Shown here: in pieces, positions 16,577-24,538 of the stretch | Position numbering within the stretch: the first letter of the stretch is position 1 | How the letters are laid out: every line of letters starts with the position of its first letter | NCBI GenBank assembly: GCA_028821575.1 | Contig: JAPPFW010000042.1 | Span: 23,117-87,116 of the forward strand | DNA: 64,000 bases | From: a bacterium | GTDB taxonomy: Bacteria; Actinomycetota; Acidimicrobiia; Spongiisociales; Spongiisociaceae | Reading direction: 5' to 3' | Program-made: the position numbers and the translations under genes | The notes under the pieces: generated by a model | Seen by the model: only the letters and a program-made list of their open reading frames with translations | What the model was told of the DNA's origin: nothing | The model's database searches: none

Positions 16577-17761
16577 TTGATGGATCCCGAAGGCTACACC
16601 GACACCACCTATGGCGAAGTCCGACTGGTCCCCGGGCAGGGATACCGGGCCTACTACCCGAAAACCCTGCCACCGGTCGTGGAACTGGCCACGGCCACCG
16701 TTACATGCCTTGCCGATGCCGAGGCGGCCTTGGGACGGCTGGCCGGGACCGGCCGTCTCCTTCCTAATCCACACCTCCTGATCCGTCCCTATCTATTGCG
16801 GGAGGCTCTGGCCTCCGCCCGGATCGAAGGAACCCAGGCCAGCCTTCTGGGCGTGCTCGAAGCGGAGGCGGACGAGGCCGAGTACACCCCGGACATCGAG
16901 GAGGTGCTCAACTACGTAGCGGCGATGGAGCAGGGTTTGGCCCGGCTCGACAGCCTGCCGTTCAGCCTCCGCCTGATACGCGACATGCACGCCATCCTCT
17001 TGAGGGGTGTACGCGGCAGGGAGCGACTACCGGGAGAGTTCCGGACATCCCAGAACTGGATCGGACCGCCCGGCTCGACGATCAAGACCGCCCTGTTAGT
17101 GCCGCCGCCGCCTGACGAACTCAGCCACCTTCTCTCCGATTGGGAGCGGTACGTTCATGAGAACCGTTCCGTCTCCGTCCTCGTCCAGAGCGGCTTGCTT
17201 CACTACCAGATCGAGACTATCCATCCGTTCCTCGACGGCAATGGCCGGATGGGCCGACTGCTCATCGTGTTCCACTTGGTGCTCCGCCAGCGCCTACCGC
17301 AACCCCTGCTCTACCTGTCCTCCTATTTCGAGCGCCATCGAGATACGTACTACGCCATGCTCCAAGCTGTGCGAGAGCGCGGCGATCTTGACAGATGGCT
17401 TCGTTTCTATCTGAGAGGGGTCGAGACCCAGGCCATCGACGCTGTGATCCGCGCTGAGCGTCTGATCGATCTACGCGAGTCCTACAGAAGTCGGGTCATC
17501 GAGTCGACGCGCGGCCAGGCCATATCCTTGGTCGACTCTTTGTTCGCCAACCCGATAATCACCGCACTGCGGGTCGAGCGGCTGCTGGACGTCACGCGGC
17601 CTACCAGCCTCCGGATCCTGGACCGACTGCGCGGACTGGGCATCCTGACCGAGACCGCGCCAGGAGCCCGCCGGCAGCGCCGCTTCATGGCAGCAGAGAT
17701 CTTGAATGTGCTCGAAGACGAAGATCCCACCAGTACGCCGGACGACTCAAGGCAGAGCTAA
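16577..17761 (+). CDS. Fic family protein (class II, with C-terminal winged helix)
   Basis: 394 residues. AMPylator-type Fic domain with the full motif HPFLDGNGRMGR at ~216-227, so it is predicted active. An inhibitory helix precedes it: SARIEG at ~80-85 matches the (S/T)xxxE(G/N) consensus of class II Fic proteins, in which the Glu blocks ATP. The C-terminal part (RVERLLDVTRPTSLRILDRL) is a winged helix. Start is TTG 16577 or, better, ATG 16580. Chromosomal Fic-wHTH proteins of this type are usually single genes that modify a target protein and may bind their own promoter; two matching repeats lie just upstream. Confidence 0.9.
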   Translation: MMDPEGYTDTTYGEVRLVPGQGYRAYYPKTLPPVVELATATVTCLADAEAALGRLAGTGRLLPNPHLLIRPYLLREALASARIEGTQASLLGVLEAEADEAEYTPDIEEVLNYVAAMEQGLARLDSLPFSLRLIRDMHAILLRGVRGRERLPGEFRTSQNWIGPPGSTIKTALLVPPPPDELSHLLSDWERYVHENRSVSVLVQSGLLHYQIETIHPFLDGNGRMGRLLIVFHLVLRQRLPQPLLYLSSYFERHRDTYYAMLQAVRERGDLDRWLRFYLRGVETQAIDAVIRAERLIDLRESYRSRVIESTRGQAISLVDSLFANPIITALRVERLLDVTRPTSLRILDRLRGLGILTETAPGARRQRRFMAAEILNVLEDEDPTSTPDDSRQS

Positions 17762-17847
17762 CAGGCGAGAAAGTACTCGGATGGGTTTGCTGGGATGGGC
17801 GTAGTCCCCGACCCTGATGAGAACCCTCGTCGAGGTAGGAGCCTCCC

Positions 17848-17961
17848 TACGGCGTGACCGACCTCGCGCGAATGCCGGGAATGGACCCCGGCTACGTGTC
17901 ACGCCTCCTCACCACCCCGTCCGAAGAGTTGCTGATCACCCGCAAGCCCCCGGACCTGTAG
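17848..17961 (+). pseudogene. Possible remnant of a winged-helix DNA-binding protein
   Basis: A 38-codon open frame bounded by stops, with no good start, reads LARMPGMDPGYVSRLL then EELLITRKPPDL. This is the pattern of the second and third helices and wing of a wHTH domain (GVSPGYVSRLLxxLExxGLITR). It sits in the 296-bp gap between the Fic and DUF222 genes. I take it as a relic; chance similarity cannot be excluded. Confidence 0.3.
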
Positions 17962-18057
17962 AGAGGTCGAATGCGAGTCCCTACTACGGCAGATTCCCCA
18001 GGTTGCCTTGGGCCCTTCCGACTGGCGGTCCTCGCCACTCCGAAGGCGGGCCGTACA

Positions 18058-19338
18058 CTAGCCGGGTCTATCTCGCGGTTGGGTTTGGTAGCCGTTGGGG
18101 GTTCGTCGGACTACAAGATTCTCGGTCTCAAGCCACTTGTGGTGGCGACGGCAGACGGCGACCAGGTTGTCGATGTCGGTGGGTCCTCGGTCTCGGTGCC
18201 ACTCTTGCATGTGGTGGAGTTCGCATAGATGCATGGGTGCGCCGCATTCGAAGCATCCCGCGTCGCGGACCGCTACGGCGAGGCGCTGGGCGGCGTTCCC
18301 GAGGCGTTGGTTGCGGCCCAGCCAGAGGACACGTCCCGCCCGGTCGTAGATCATGCCGGCCAGCTCGGTGTCGTCGGAGAGGGTTTGGAGGATCCCGGGC
18401 GGTACGGGTCCGACCCCGACGATCTCGACCTTGCCGTTGGGGTTGGTGCCGTCTATCACTCCTGCTTCGGCGGTGATGATGACCTGGGTGGAGGCCTTGG
18501 CTTTGATCCCGAACGTCTCGGTGAGGAACTCACCTGAGAGAGCGCTGCGGTTGGTCATCAACTCGTACACCACATCGGCGAGACGCTGCTTCGGAGTACG
18601 GACCTCGTCGGGATCACGGCCATCGGCGCAGTCGCGGCGTAGGTGGTGCAGGTAGTGGTTGTCGACGGCCTGGCGGAGCTGTTCGTACTGGGGACGGGGA
18701 AGCTTCGCCATCAACACACCGAGGCCGGTGTCCTTTTCCACCCACAGCTTGGCCTCCCGGGCCCGGCGTTGACGCTCGAGCGGGTCGAGGCCTGCTTCGA
18801 TCAGCTTCTCGTCGGACCATTTCCGGGCGTGGCGGTTGAACGTGTCGGGAAGCAGCCTGTCGGCGGCTTCCAACAGCGTCTCGTCCCCGTCGACGGCTCG
18901 GGGGCCGACTTTCTCAGCGGCGTTGGCCAGGGCGCTGACGTGACCGGGGGTTATGTCGCCGGTGGCGAACTTCTCCTTGACGTTGGGCATGTCCGAGAGT
19001 TGCTTGGCGATCTTGGTCATCCGCTTGGACTCGCGAGTGGGCATCCGGGCACCCTGGCGCAGCACCTCGGCGGGGTCCGCTTGGGTGTTGGTGGCTGCCA
19101 CCATGCCTGTCACGTCGCACATCAGGGATGCGGCTATCGACCGGATCCGGCTCAGTTCCTGGAGGGTCTGGCCCGCGTCCTTCTGAGACATGGTACGGAT
19201 GCGGGCCTGTTCCAGGGAGTTGCGCGCCGCCGCGATCCACGGATCCATGCCCTGGGTCGGTCCATCGGGCGACTCCACAGCGGTACTGCCCGAACTTCCC
19301 GTGTCTCGGAAGAGAGCGAACGTATGTTCGTTATTCAT
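18058..19338 (-). CDS. DUF222 and HNH endonuclease domain protein (13E12-repeat type)
   Basis: 426 residues. The long helical N-terminal DUF222 region (~20-330) carries the ITPGHVSALANAAEKVG and ADVVYELMTNRSAL signatures. It is followed by a C-terminal HNH nuclease: CFECGAPMHLCELHH (CxxC and HH), then PTDIDNLVAVCRRHH. These proteins are abundant in actinobacteria, often in many copies, and their role is unsettled; nuclease activity is plausible given intact HNH residues. Lone gene, minus strand. An AT-rich promoter region with a tandem of TTGTACC-like bases precedes it. Confidence 0.92.
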   Translation of the reverse strand: MNNEHTFALFRDTGSSGSTAVESPDGPTQGMDPWIAAARNSLEQARIRTMSQKDAGQTLQELSRIRSIAASLMCDVTGMVAATNTQADPAEVLRQGARMPTRESKRMTKIAKQLSDMPNVKEKFATGDITPGHVSALANAAEKVGPRAVDGDETLLEAADRLLPDTFNRHARKWSDEKLIEAGLDPLERQRRAREAKLWVEKDTGLGVLMAKLPRPQYEQLRQAVDNHYLHHLRRDCADGRDPDEVRTPKQRLADVVYELMTNRSALSGEFLTETFGIKAKASTQVIITAEAGVIDGTNPNGKVEIVGVGPVPPGILQTLSDDTELAGMIYDRAGRVLWLGRNQRLGNAAQRLAVAVRDAGCFECGAPMHLCELHHMQEWHRDRGPTDIDNLVAVCRRHHKWLETENLVVRRTPNGYQTQPRDRPG

Positions 19339-19469
19339 GGTCTAGTTGTACCAAACCTGTGCGACAGTGTCAACCCCTAAATATCGAGAAACAGGAACAA
19401 TTAACCAACTGTCTAATAAAGGGAGACCCAAGGAGTGCCCGACGCCCGTGCTCGATGGAACAACCGCGA

Positions 19470-19592
19470 TCACGAGGCCAGTTGCGCGCGAGGCCGTCCG
19501 TTGACCGTGATGACAACCCTCTCGCCGCGGGCCACGCGATCCAGCAGAGCACGGATGTTGTTGCACAACTCCGGCGAGGCAACTTCAGTCAT
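19470..19592 (-). pseudogene. Truncated Phd/YefM-type antitoxin remnant
   Basis: A 40-residue frame beginning MTEVASPELCNNIRALLDRV and continuing GERVVITVNGRPRAQLAS before a TGA. This is the N-terminal DNA-binding part of a Phd/YefM antitoxin (usual form: ASRELRNNTxxLLxRVxxGExVxITVNGRPVAxL). Normal length is 70-90 residues, so the toxin-binding tail is lost, and no toxin gene follows. It may still bind DNA, but I treat it as a relic of a toxin-antitoxin pair. Confidence 0.6.
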
Positions 19593-19661
19593 GCGACGAC
19601 CGTAGCCCAATATGGCGTATCGGTTGCGGCGCGCCGCAACCGCCTTCCACGGGTTGGGCCT

Positions 19662-20654
19662 CTAGAGAGCGGTCGGCACCAGCTCCATCCCGCCGTGGCG
19701 CCATCGGATCGTCGAGATCGTGTATCCGACCTGCCGCCAGTCCCTGTCCAGGCTGAAGTCGCCCAACAGGGTGGAGGTCCGCCAGGAGAGGACATCGTCT
19801 CGGCCGATACCGCAACGGTGTGCGTCGGCTGCGAGAAAGCCGGCTGCGGCGGCCTGAGCCGCCACGTAGCCGGGCCGGGTTCCGAAGGCTTCTTCGTAAA
19901 GTTGCCGGAAGCGGGTCCCCGACGGCCCGATGTCAGGACTGTCCGGTTTCGGAATCCATTGGGTGGGGCCGATTACACCGTCCGCACACGGTCCTAACCG
20001 CTCGCCGAACTGCGGCACGCCGGCCGCCACGCATCCGAGCGCCGCGGGCTGCGTGTCACCTTCCCTGATACGGCGCACGAGCGACACGTCCTCCTGGAAT
20101 CCGGCCGTGACCAGGATCGCTGCCCCCGGGTCGACAGCGGTCAAGCGGTCAGCCCCGATCACGAGTTCCACACCGAAGCCAAGCCGCCGTGCTTCGTCGC
20201 GAGCGCCCTTGGCCACCAAAGCGGCGAAAGGTCCCTTACCGGTGACGATCACCACACGACCGATCCGCAACCGTCCGCAGAGGCGTACCGCGCCGATCAG
20301 GTAACTGGACGCCCGTGCAACCACCTGGACCACCCCGGGCCGGGTCAGGTCGTCAGCCGATCCCCCGTGGTTCCAGAGCACCTTTGCGTTCGCGCCCACG
20401 GCCGGGAGGATCCGGCGCACCAACCCGCTCCCGTAGGGTCCGAGCACGATGTCGATCCGCTCCTCCCGCAGCCATCCGTGGTAGATCTCGGTCACCGACC
20501 GCTCGCCCGGGGCATCCAGCAATTCGAGGTCCACGCCGTCGAGACGAGCCCACAGTTCCAAACCTCGGGCGGCTTCCACCCCCTGCATAGCCAGGGCGCC
20601 ACGCCGGACGATCAGAGCAGCAGCCCGCACCTCAGCATCCATCCCCTTCGCCAA
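19662..20654 (-). CDS. LIV-type (type 1) periplasmic-binding-fold protein without signal peptide
   Basis: 330 residues with the fold of branched-chain amino-acid/amide ABC binding proteins: AARGLELWARLDGVDLELLD at ~28-47, IDIVLGPYGSGLVRRILPAV at ~67-86, VLWNHGGSADDL, a second-lobe start GRVVIVTGKGPFAALVAKGA, and RQLYEEAFGTRPGYVAAQAA near the C-terminus. The protein begins MAKGMDAEVRAAALIVRRG, with no hydrophobic leader or lipobox, so it is probably cytoplasmic. It is the last gene of a five-gene catabolic operon lacking transporter permeases, which suggests a ligand sensor or chaperone rather than an importer subunit (inference). Confidence 0.8.
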   Translation of the reverse strand: MAKGMDAEVRAAALIVRRGALAMQGVEAARGLELWARLDGVDLELLDAPGERSVTEIYHGWLREERIDIVLGPYGSGLVRRILPAVGANAKVLWNHGGSADDLTRPGVVQVVARASSYLIGAVRLCGRLRIGRVVIVTGKGPFAALVAKGARDEARRLGFGVELVIGADRLTAVDPGAAILVTAGFQEDVSLVRRIREGDTQPAALGCVAAGVPQFGERLGPCADGVIGPTQWIPKPDSPDIGPSGTRFRQLYEEAFGTRPGYVAAQAAAAGFLAADAHRCGIGRDDVLSWRTSTLLGDFSLDRDWRQVGYTISTIRWRHGGMELVPTAL

Positions 20655-20692
20655 CCCATGGACTCGACGTTATCGGATCGAGCACGGGCTGC

Positions 20693-21895
20693 TCAGCCGG
20701 AGAAGACCGAGTCGCCCGCCTCGAACAGGCCGAACCGGAGCCTTGGGTCGCCCGGAACCCAGTCGTGGCGGAACTGGCTTCCGTCACCGATCCAGCGGGA
20801 CCTTTCCAGCAGGGCGTGGCCCATCTTGAGTTGGTGCGGCTCCCACGCCGCTAGGGCCTCCACCACATCGCCGTCCGCCTCCCTGAGCGCATCGCCGAGC
20901 GCCCAGGCGTCGGCGCAGGCCTTGGCGGTCCCGGCCCCTGCATGAGGACGGACCGAGATCGCTCCGTCACCCATCAGGCAGATGCGGCCGAAGGCCATCC
21001 GGTCCACCGCCACGTCGAAGATGACCTGGACGAAGGGGTTGGCGGTCTCGTTCACCACCTCGGCGAGCACGGGGGGAAACCGTTCGGTGGCGTACCGCCT
21101 GGTCCAGGCCACATGCTCGTCTCGCATGAAGCCCGGCGGGACGGAGGATTCGCGCCGGGATCCCGTCCGGTCGGTGAGGAGGTCGTCCAGATCCTCTCCT
21201 TCGTTGTAGTTGTGGTACCAGACGAACCCCTGGACGCGGCGGCCCGGTTCCAGTTCCCCGCGGAGACCCGGGATGGGATACACGAGGAAGTGACCTTCGT
21301 CGCTCAGGTAGTAGGTGATCGCGTCGCCCAGCCGTCCCGCCGTCGCGGGCGAGAGCGCCGACTCGGCGATCGTGCCGCGCCAGGCCACGTACCCTGCATA
21401 GCTGGGCTCTATGTGGGGTTGCAGGATCGCCCGGGCCCGTGAGGAGACCCCGTCGGCGCACACCACCATGTCGGCGCTGAACGTGTCCCCGCCGGCCAAA
21501 TGGATCGTTGCCCGGTCCGCGTCCTGGTCGAGGGCGACCATCTCGTATCCGAGGTGGTAACGGTCACGGTCGAAGTGGGCCAGGAGGTTCCGGTAGATGG
21601 TGTTCCAGGAACTGAACCGGTAGTTCCTTCGCTCCTCGTGACGGGTGGACCCGTCGCGGTCCAGGAACCTGAGCCAGGGCAACTCCACCACGACCTTGGC
21701 CACGTCCAGCGGGCGGTGTTCCTCGAAGTACCGGACCGTCAGCGGGTGCAGGACTATGCCGGCGCCCCGCGCCTCCAACTCCGCGGTGGAACGTTCGAAG
21801 ACATCCACCTCGCATCCGAGGTCCCGCAGCACCAGGGCGACGGTCAGGCCCCCGATTGATCCGCCCACGACCGCGACTCGCGGAAGGGAACTCAT
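20693..21895 (-). CDS. FAD-dependent aromatic-type monooxygenase (2,6-dihydroxypyridine 3-monooxygenase-like)
   Basis: 400 residues from ATG 21895 (the frame is open further upstream, but the Rossmann start sets the N-terminus). VAVVGGSIGGLTVALVLRDLGCEVDVFERS is the GxGxxG...E FAD motif; MVVCADGVSSRAR is the DG motif; and GRICLMGDGAISVRPHAGAGTAKACADAWAL is the GD(G/A)...P motif of UbiH/PHBH-like hydroxylases. The tail region resembles 2,6-dihydroxypyridine-type monooxygenases. It lies 37 bp after the PPOX-fold gene in the same operon. Likely hydroxylates a heteroaromatic ring; the substrate is unproven. Confidence 0.85.
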   Translation of the reverse strand: MSSLPRVAVVGGSIGGLTVALVLRDLGCEVDVFERSTAELEARGAGIVLHPLTVRYFEEHRPLDVAKVVVELPWLRFLDRDGSTRHEERRNYRFSSWNTIYRNLLAHFDRDRYHLGYEMVALDQDADRATIHLAGGDTFSADMVVCADGVSSRARAILQPHIEPSYAGYVAWRGTIAESALSPATAGRLGDAITYYLSDEGHFLVYPIPGLRGELEPGRRVQGFVWYHNYNEGEDLDDLLTDRTGSRRESSVPPGFMRDEHVAWTRRYATERFPPVLAEVVNETANPFVQVIFDVAVDRMAFGRICLMGDGAISVRPHAGAGTAKACADAWALGDALREADGDVVEALAAWEPHQLKMGHALLERSRWIGDGSQFRHDWVPGDPRLRFGLFEAGDSVFSG

Positions 21896-21932
21896 GGATT
21901 CGCCCCGGCCGGGGAAGAGCCGGGACTCCCGG

Positions 21933-22454
21933 TCAGGGCTGGCCGAAGGTCGAGACCTTGTCCACCCGGCATTCGAACAGGACCCTGCGTTCGTCGATGG
22001 ACGGATCGCGCAGGCCGTACGGCGGCTCGGCGCCCGTGTACTTGGTCCAGATCCCATCCAGGTGAGCGGTGACGCGCGCACCCTCGTCGGGATCGTCCTC
22101 GCTGATCTCCCGTTCGGCGGTGACCTTCATCGACACCCAGTGGTACGGGTTCTCAGGATTGATCAGGATGAGCGAGACTTCCGGGTTCGCCCTGATCCAT
22201 GAGGTCTTCTTGCGATGGGCGGCGACGTTGACCAGCACCTTGTCGTCCTCGTAGTCGAACCACATCGCCGTGAGGCTCGGCCGGCCGTCGGCGGCTATGA
22301 CGCTCATCACGGCGGTGACCTGCTCGTCGAGCAGCCGCTTGTAGATCGGGTTCAGATCGTTGAGGCTGTCGATCTCGCTGCGGCCACCGATGCCGAACTG
22401 GCCAGCCTGTAATCCAGCCGATACGTCCAGGAACTCGTAGAGCCTGATGCCCAT
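21933..22454 (-). CDS. Pyridoxamine 5'-phosphate oxidase-fold flavin/F420-binding protein
   Basis: 173 residues. The split-barrel core is visible: VTAVMSVIAADGRPSLTAMWFDYEDDKVLVNVAAHRKK, then a basic KTSWIRANPEVSLILINPENPYHWVSMKVTAE strand pair, typical of the PPOX class that binds FMN or F420. Actinobacterial members are often F420-dependent reductases or flavin-reducing partners. It lies between the ThDP enzyme and the monooxygenase, so it may supply or consume reduced flavin in that pathway (inference). Confidence 0.8.
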   Translation of the reverse strand: MGIRLYEFLDVSAGLQAGQFGIGGRSEIDSLNDLNPIYKRLLDEQVTAVMSVIAADGRPSLTAMWFDYEDDKVLVNVAAHRKKTSWIRANPEVSLILINPENPYHWVSMKVTAEREISEDDPDEGARVTAHLDGIWTKYTGAEPPYGLRDPSIDERRVLFECRVDKVSTFGQP

Positions 22455-22527
22455 GGGTAGTGCCTCCTAGGTTGGTCGATAGGCCAGATCGTACTCCCCT
22501 GCAACGGTGCGGGGTTCGACGGAGCGT

Positions 22528-24114
22528 TCAGCCGCGCGCGGTCTCGATGACGTGCGTGTAGACCTCCGGGCTGACCCGAGCGTCGATCAGCTTCGGACCC
22601 CTTCCGGAAGCCAGGGCCCGTCTCACCTGGTCGGGTTCCGTGGCCACGTACCCGTCCATGCCCATCGCCCGAGCCGCCGCCGCGAAGTCAGAGGGTCCGT
22701 AGCGGTAGGGCCTTGAGCCCTCGGGGCCCTGGCCGTCCTGCTTGATCTCGATGAGGCTGAGCGCCGAGTCGTTGAACACCACCACCGTGACGTCGAGGTC
22801 CAGCCTCACCACCGTCTCCAACTCGGCCATCGCCATGCCCAGCCCGCCGTCGCCGGTCAAGCAGAGCACCGGCCTCCCCGGCCGGGCCAGCCCGGCGCCG
22901 ATCGCGGCCGGGAGGGCGAAGCCCATGGTGGCGAGCCCGTTCGAGATGAGCAGGTCGAGGGGGCGGCTCACTCGCCAGAATGGCATGATCACGAGGAAGT
23001 GGGCGCCCGCGTCGACCGTGACGATCGGATCATCCGGGCTGGCCTCGGCGACCGCGTCCATCAACTCGAACGGGGAGAACCCCCGGCTCTCCGCGTGCAG
23101 GTCCTCCAGGACCCGGCCGTTGTGCTCGGGTCCCGCCTTCTTAGGCCACTCCGTCGAGAACGCGGTCTGGAGCGTCCTCAGCGACCCGTCGAGCGGACCG
23201 TTCACCTCGACGGCCACCGGGTAGTAGGAGTCGCTGAGCGGGCGATGGTTGAGAGCCAGCACCGGCGTGGTGTACGGCCAGGGACGGGCCAGGGGCTCCA
23301 CCGGATCGAGTTCCACGGCGACGATCAGGTCGGCGGCTTCGACCAGAGGCCTCTCCGACAGTGCGTTGGTGAACAGGCCCCCGTAGCTGGGCGACGTGTC
23401 GGGGATGACCCCCTTCGCCTGGTAGGTGACCAGGGCCGGGGCGCCGAGACCCTCGACCAGCATGCGTACTTCCTCCGTGTGGGGGGCGGCCGCGGCCCCC
23501 ACCAGGAACAGCGGCCGGATCGAAGTGGCGACCATCCTCCGGGCCGCTTCGAGGGCCTCCGGATCCGTCCGGGTCGGGAGAGGCGGCTCGGGCGGGAGGT
23601 CGCCGGGCGCGGTGAGGTCGAAGTCCAGATGCACGCCCCCGGCGGGGGAATCGACCGCGAGGCGGGCAGCGCGTTCCACCACCTCCGCCGGGTTCTCGTA
23701 ACCCAGCGTCCCGGTCCACTTGGTGAGGGGCGCCATGATCGCGTTCTGATCGAGTCTCTGGTGGACGAACCTGTCCCGTTCGGCAGCAGGAACCGCGTCG
23801 CTGAGCAGGAGCACCGGAAAGCGGTCGAGGGTGGCCTGGGCCATCCCGTTGGCCGCCGAGGTGACACCGGGCCCCCGCGTCACCGCCGCCAGTCCCGGTG
23901 ACCGGGTCAGGTTGCCGTAGACTCCGGCGGAGATGCAGGCGGCGGTCTCACCATGGGTGAGCACGAACCGGATACCTGCCTCGGCGCCCTTCTCGATCAT
24001 GTCGATGTTCGGCCCGCCGCCGGGAACGCCGAACATGAGATCGGTGCCGGCCGCAGCGAGTCGCGACATGGCGACCTCGGCGAGAGAGCCCGCTCCGCCC
24101 ATCAGGCCCGACAA
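22528..24114 (-). CDS. Thiamine diphosphate-dependent enzyme (acetolactate synthase/benzoylformate decarboxylase family)
   Basis: 528 residues in the three-domain ThDP layout: PYR domain (~10-170) with the activating Glu in THGETAA (~E56) and a TRGPGVTSAANGMAQA helix, a central domain, and a PP domain with the metal/ThDP motif GDGGLGMAMAELETVVRLDL...VVFND. Start TTG 24114 or ATG 24102. It acts on a 2-oxo acid (decarboxylation or carboligation). It lies 4 bp after the cupin gene. It is not the biosynthetic acetolactate synthase: no regulatory subunit is present and the context is catabolic. Confidence 0.88.
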   Translation of the reverse strand: MSGLMGGAGSLAEVAMSRLAAAGTDLMFGVPGGGPNIDMIEKGAEAGIRFVLTHGETAACISAGVYGNLTRSPGLAAVTRGPGVTSAANGMAQATLDRFPVLLLSDAVPAAERDRFVHQRLDQNAIMAPLTKWTGTLGYENPAEVVERAARLAVDSPAGGVHLDFDLTAPGDLPPEPPLPTRTDPEALEAARRMVATSIRPLFLVGAAAAPHTEEVRMLVEGLGAPALVTYQAKGVIPDTSPSYGGLFTNALSERPLVEAADLIVAVELDPVEPLARPWPYTTPVLALNHRPLSDSYYPVAVEVNGPLDGSLRTLQTAFSTEWPKKAGPEHNGRVLEDLHAESRGFSPFELMDAVAEASPDDPIVTVDAGAHFLVIMPFWRVSRPLDLLISNGLATMGFALPAAIGAGLARPGRPVLCLTGDGGLGMAMAELETVVRLDLDVTVVVFNDSALSLIEIKQDGQGPEGSRPYRYGPSDFAAAARAMGMDGYVATEPDQVRRALASGRGPKLIDARVSPEVYTHVIETARG

Positions 24115-24117
24115 CGC

Positions 24118-24486
24118 TCAGCCGTAAAGTTCGACGGTCATGAACCGTATCTCGGTGTCCCCGTAGTTCTCGAAGTCGTGGATCATGTGGTTCTCCCCGG
24201 AGTGGTCTCCGAAGCTGGTGTCTCCCACGTCGTAGCGGCGCACCACGTAGGTGCCGTCGTCCGACCGCTGCCGACCGATCCCGGCATCCACCACTGTCCA
24301 GAAGTACGGTTTGTCGTGGATGTGGAAGGCACCGCGCTCGCCCGGCTGGAGCCTTATCTCCCACACTCCCACCCGTTCGTTCTCGAACACGAGCTTCGTT
24401 CCGACATCGTGGTTGGTCGGAGCCGCAGCCAACTCGTCCTCGTAGTCGGCCAAGTCGAACGTCCCCTCCTCGATTACTTCCGGCAT
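24118..24486 (-). CDS. Cupin-domain protein
   Basis: 122 residues from ATG 24486, chosen because GGGAGG lies just upstream; a longer in-frame start at 24552 would overlap the divergent gene. Single cupin: QPGERGAFHIHDKPYFWTVVDAG is motif 1 (HxH...), and FGDHSGENHMIHDFENYGDTEIRFMTVEL is motif 2. It is the first gene of the minus operon 24486-19662. Probably a small metal-dependent enzyme or binding protein of that pathway; the reaction is unknown. The 52 bp to the divergent CoA-transferase gene at 24539 must hold both promoters. Confidence 0.8.
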   Translation of the reverse strand: MPEVIEEGTFDLADYEDELAAAPTNHDVGTKLVFENERVGVWEIRLQPGERGAFHIHDKPYFWTVVDAGIGRQRSDDGTYVVRRYDVGDTSFGDHSGENHMIHDFENYGDTEIRFMTVELYG

Positions 24487-24538
24487 GGATCCTCCCTTGG
24501 CGTTTCGGCGATCGCGCCCGTAATCGTAGGATGCGGTC

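Noticed and set aside
22528..24114. Biosynthetic acetolactate synthase large subunit (IlvB)
   Set aside because: No small regulatory subunit or branched-chain genes; embedded in a catabolic operon with a monooxygenase.
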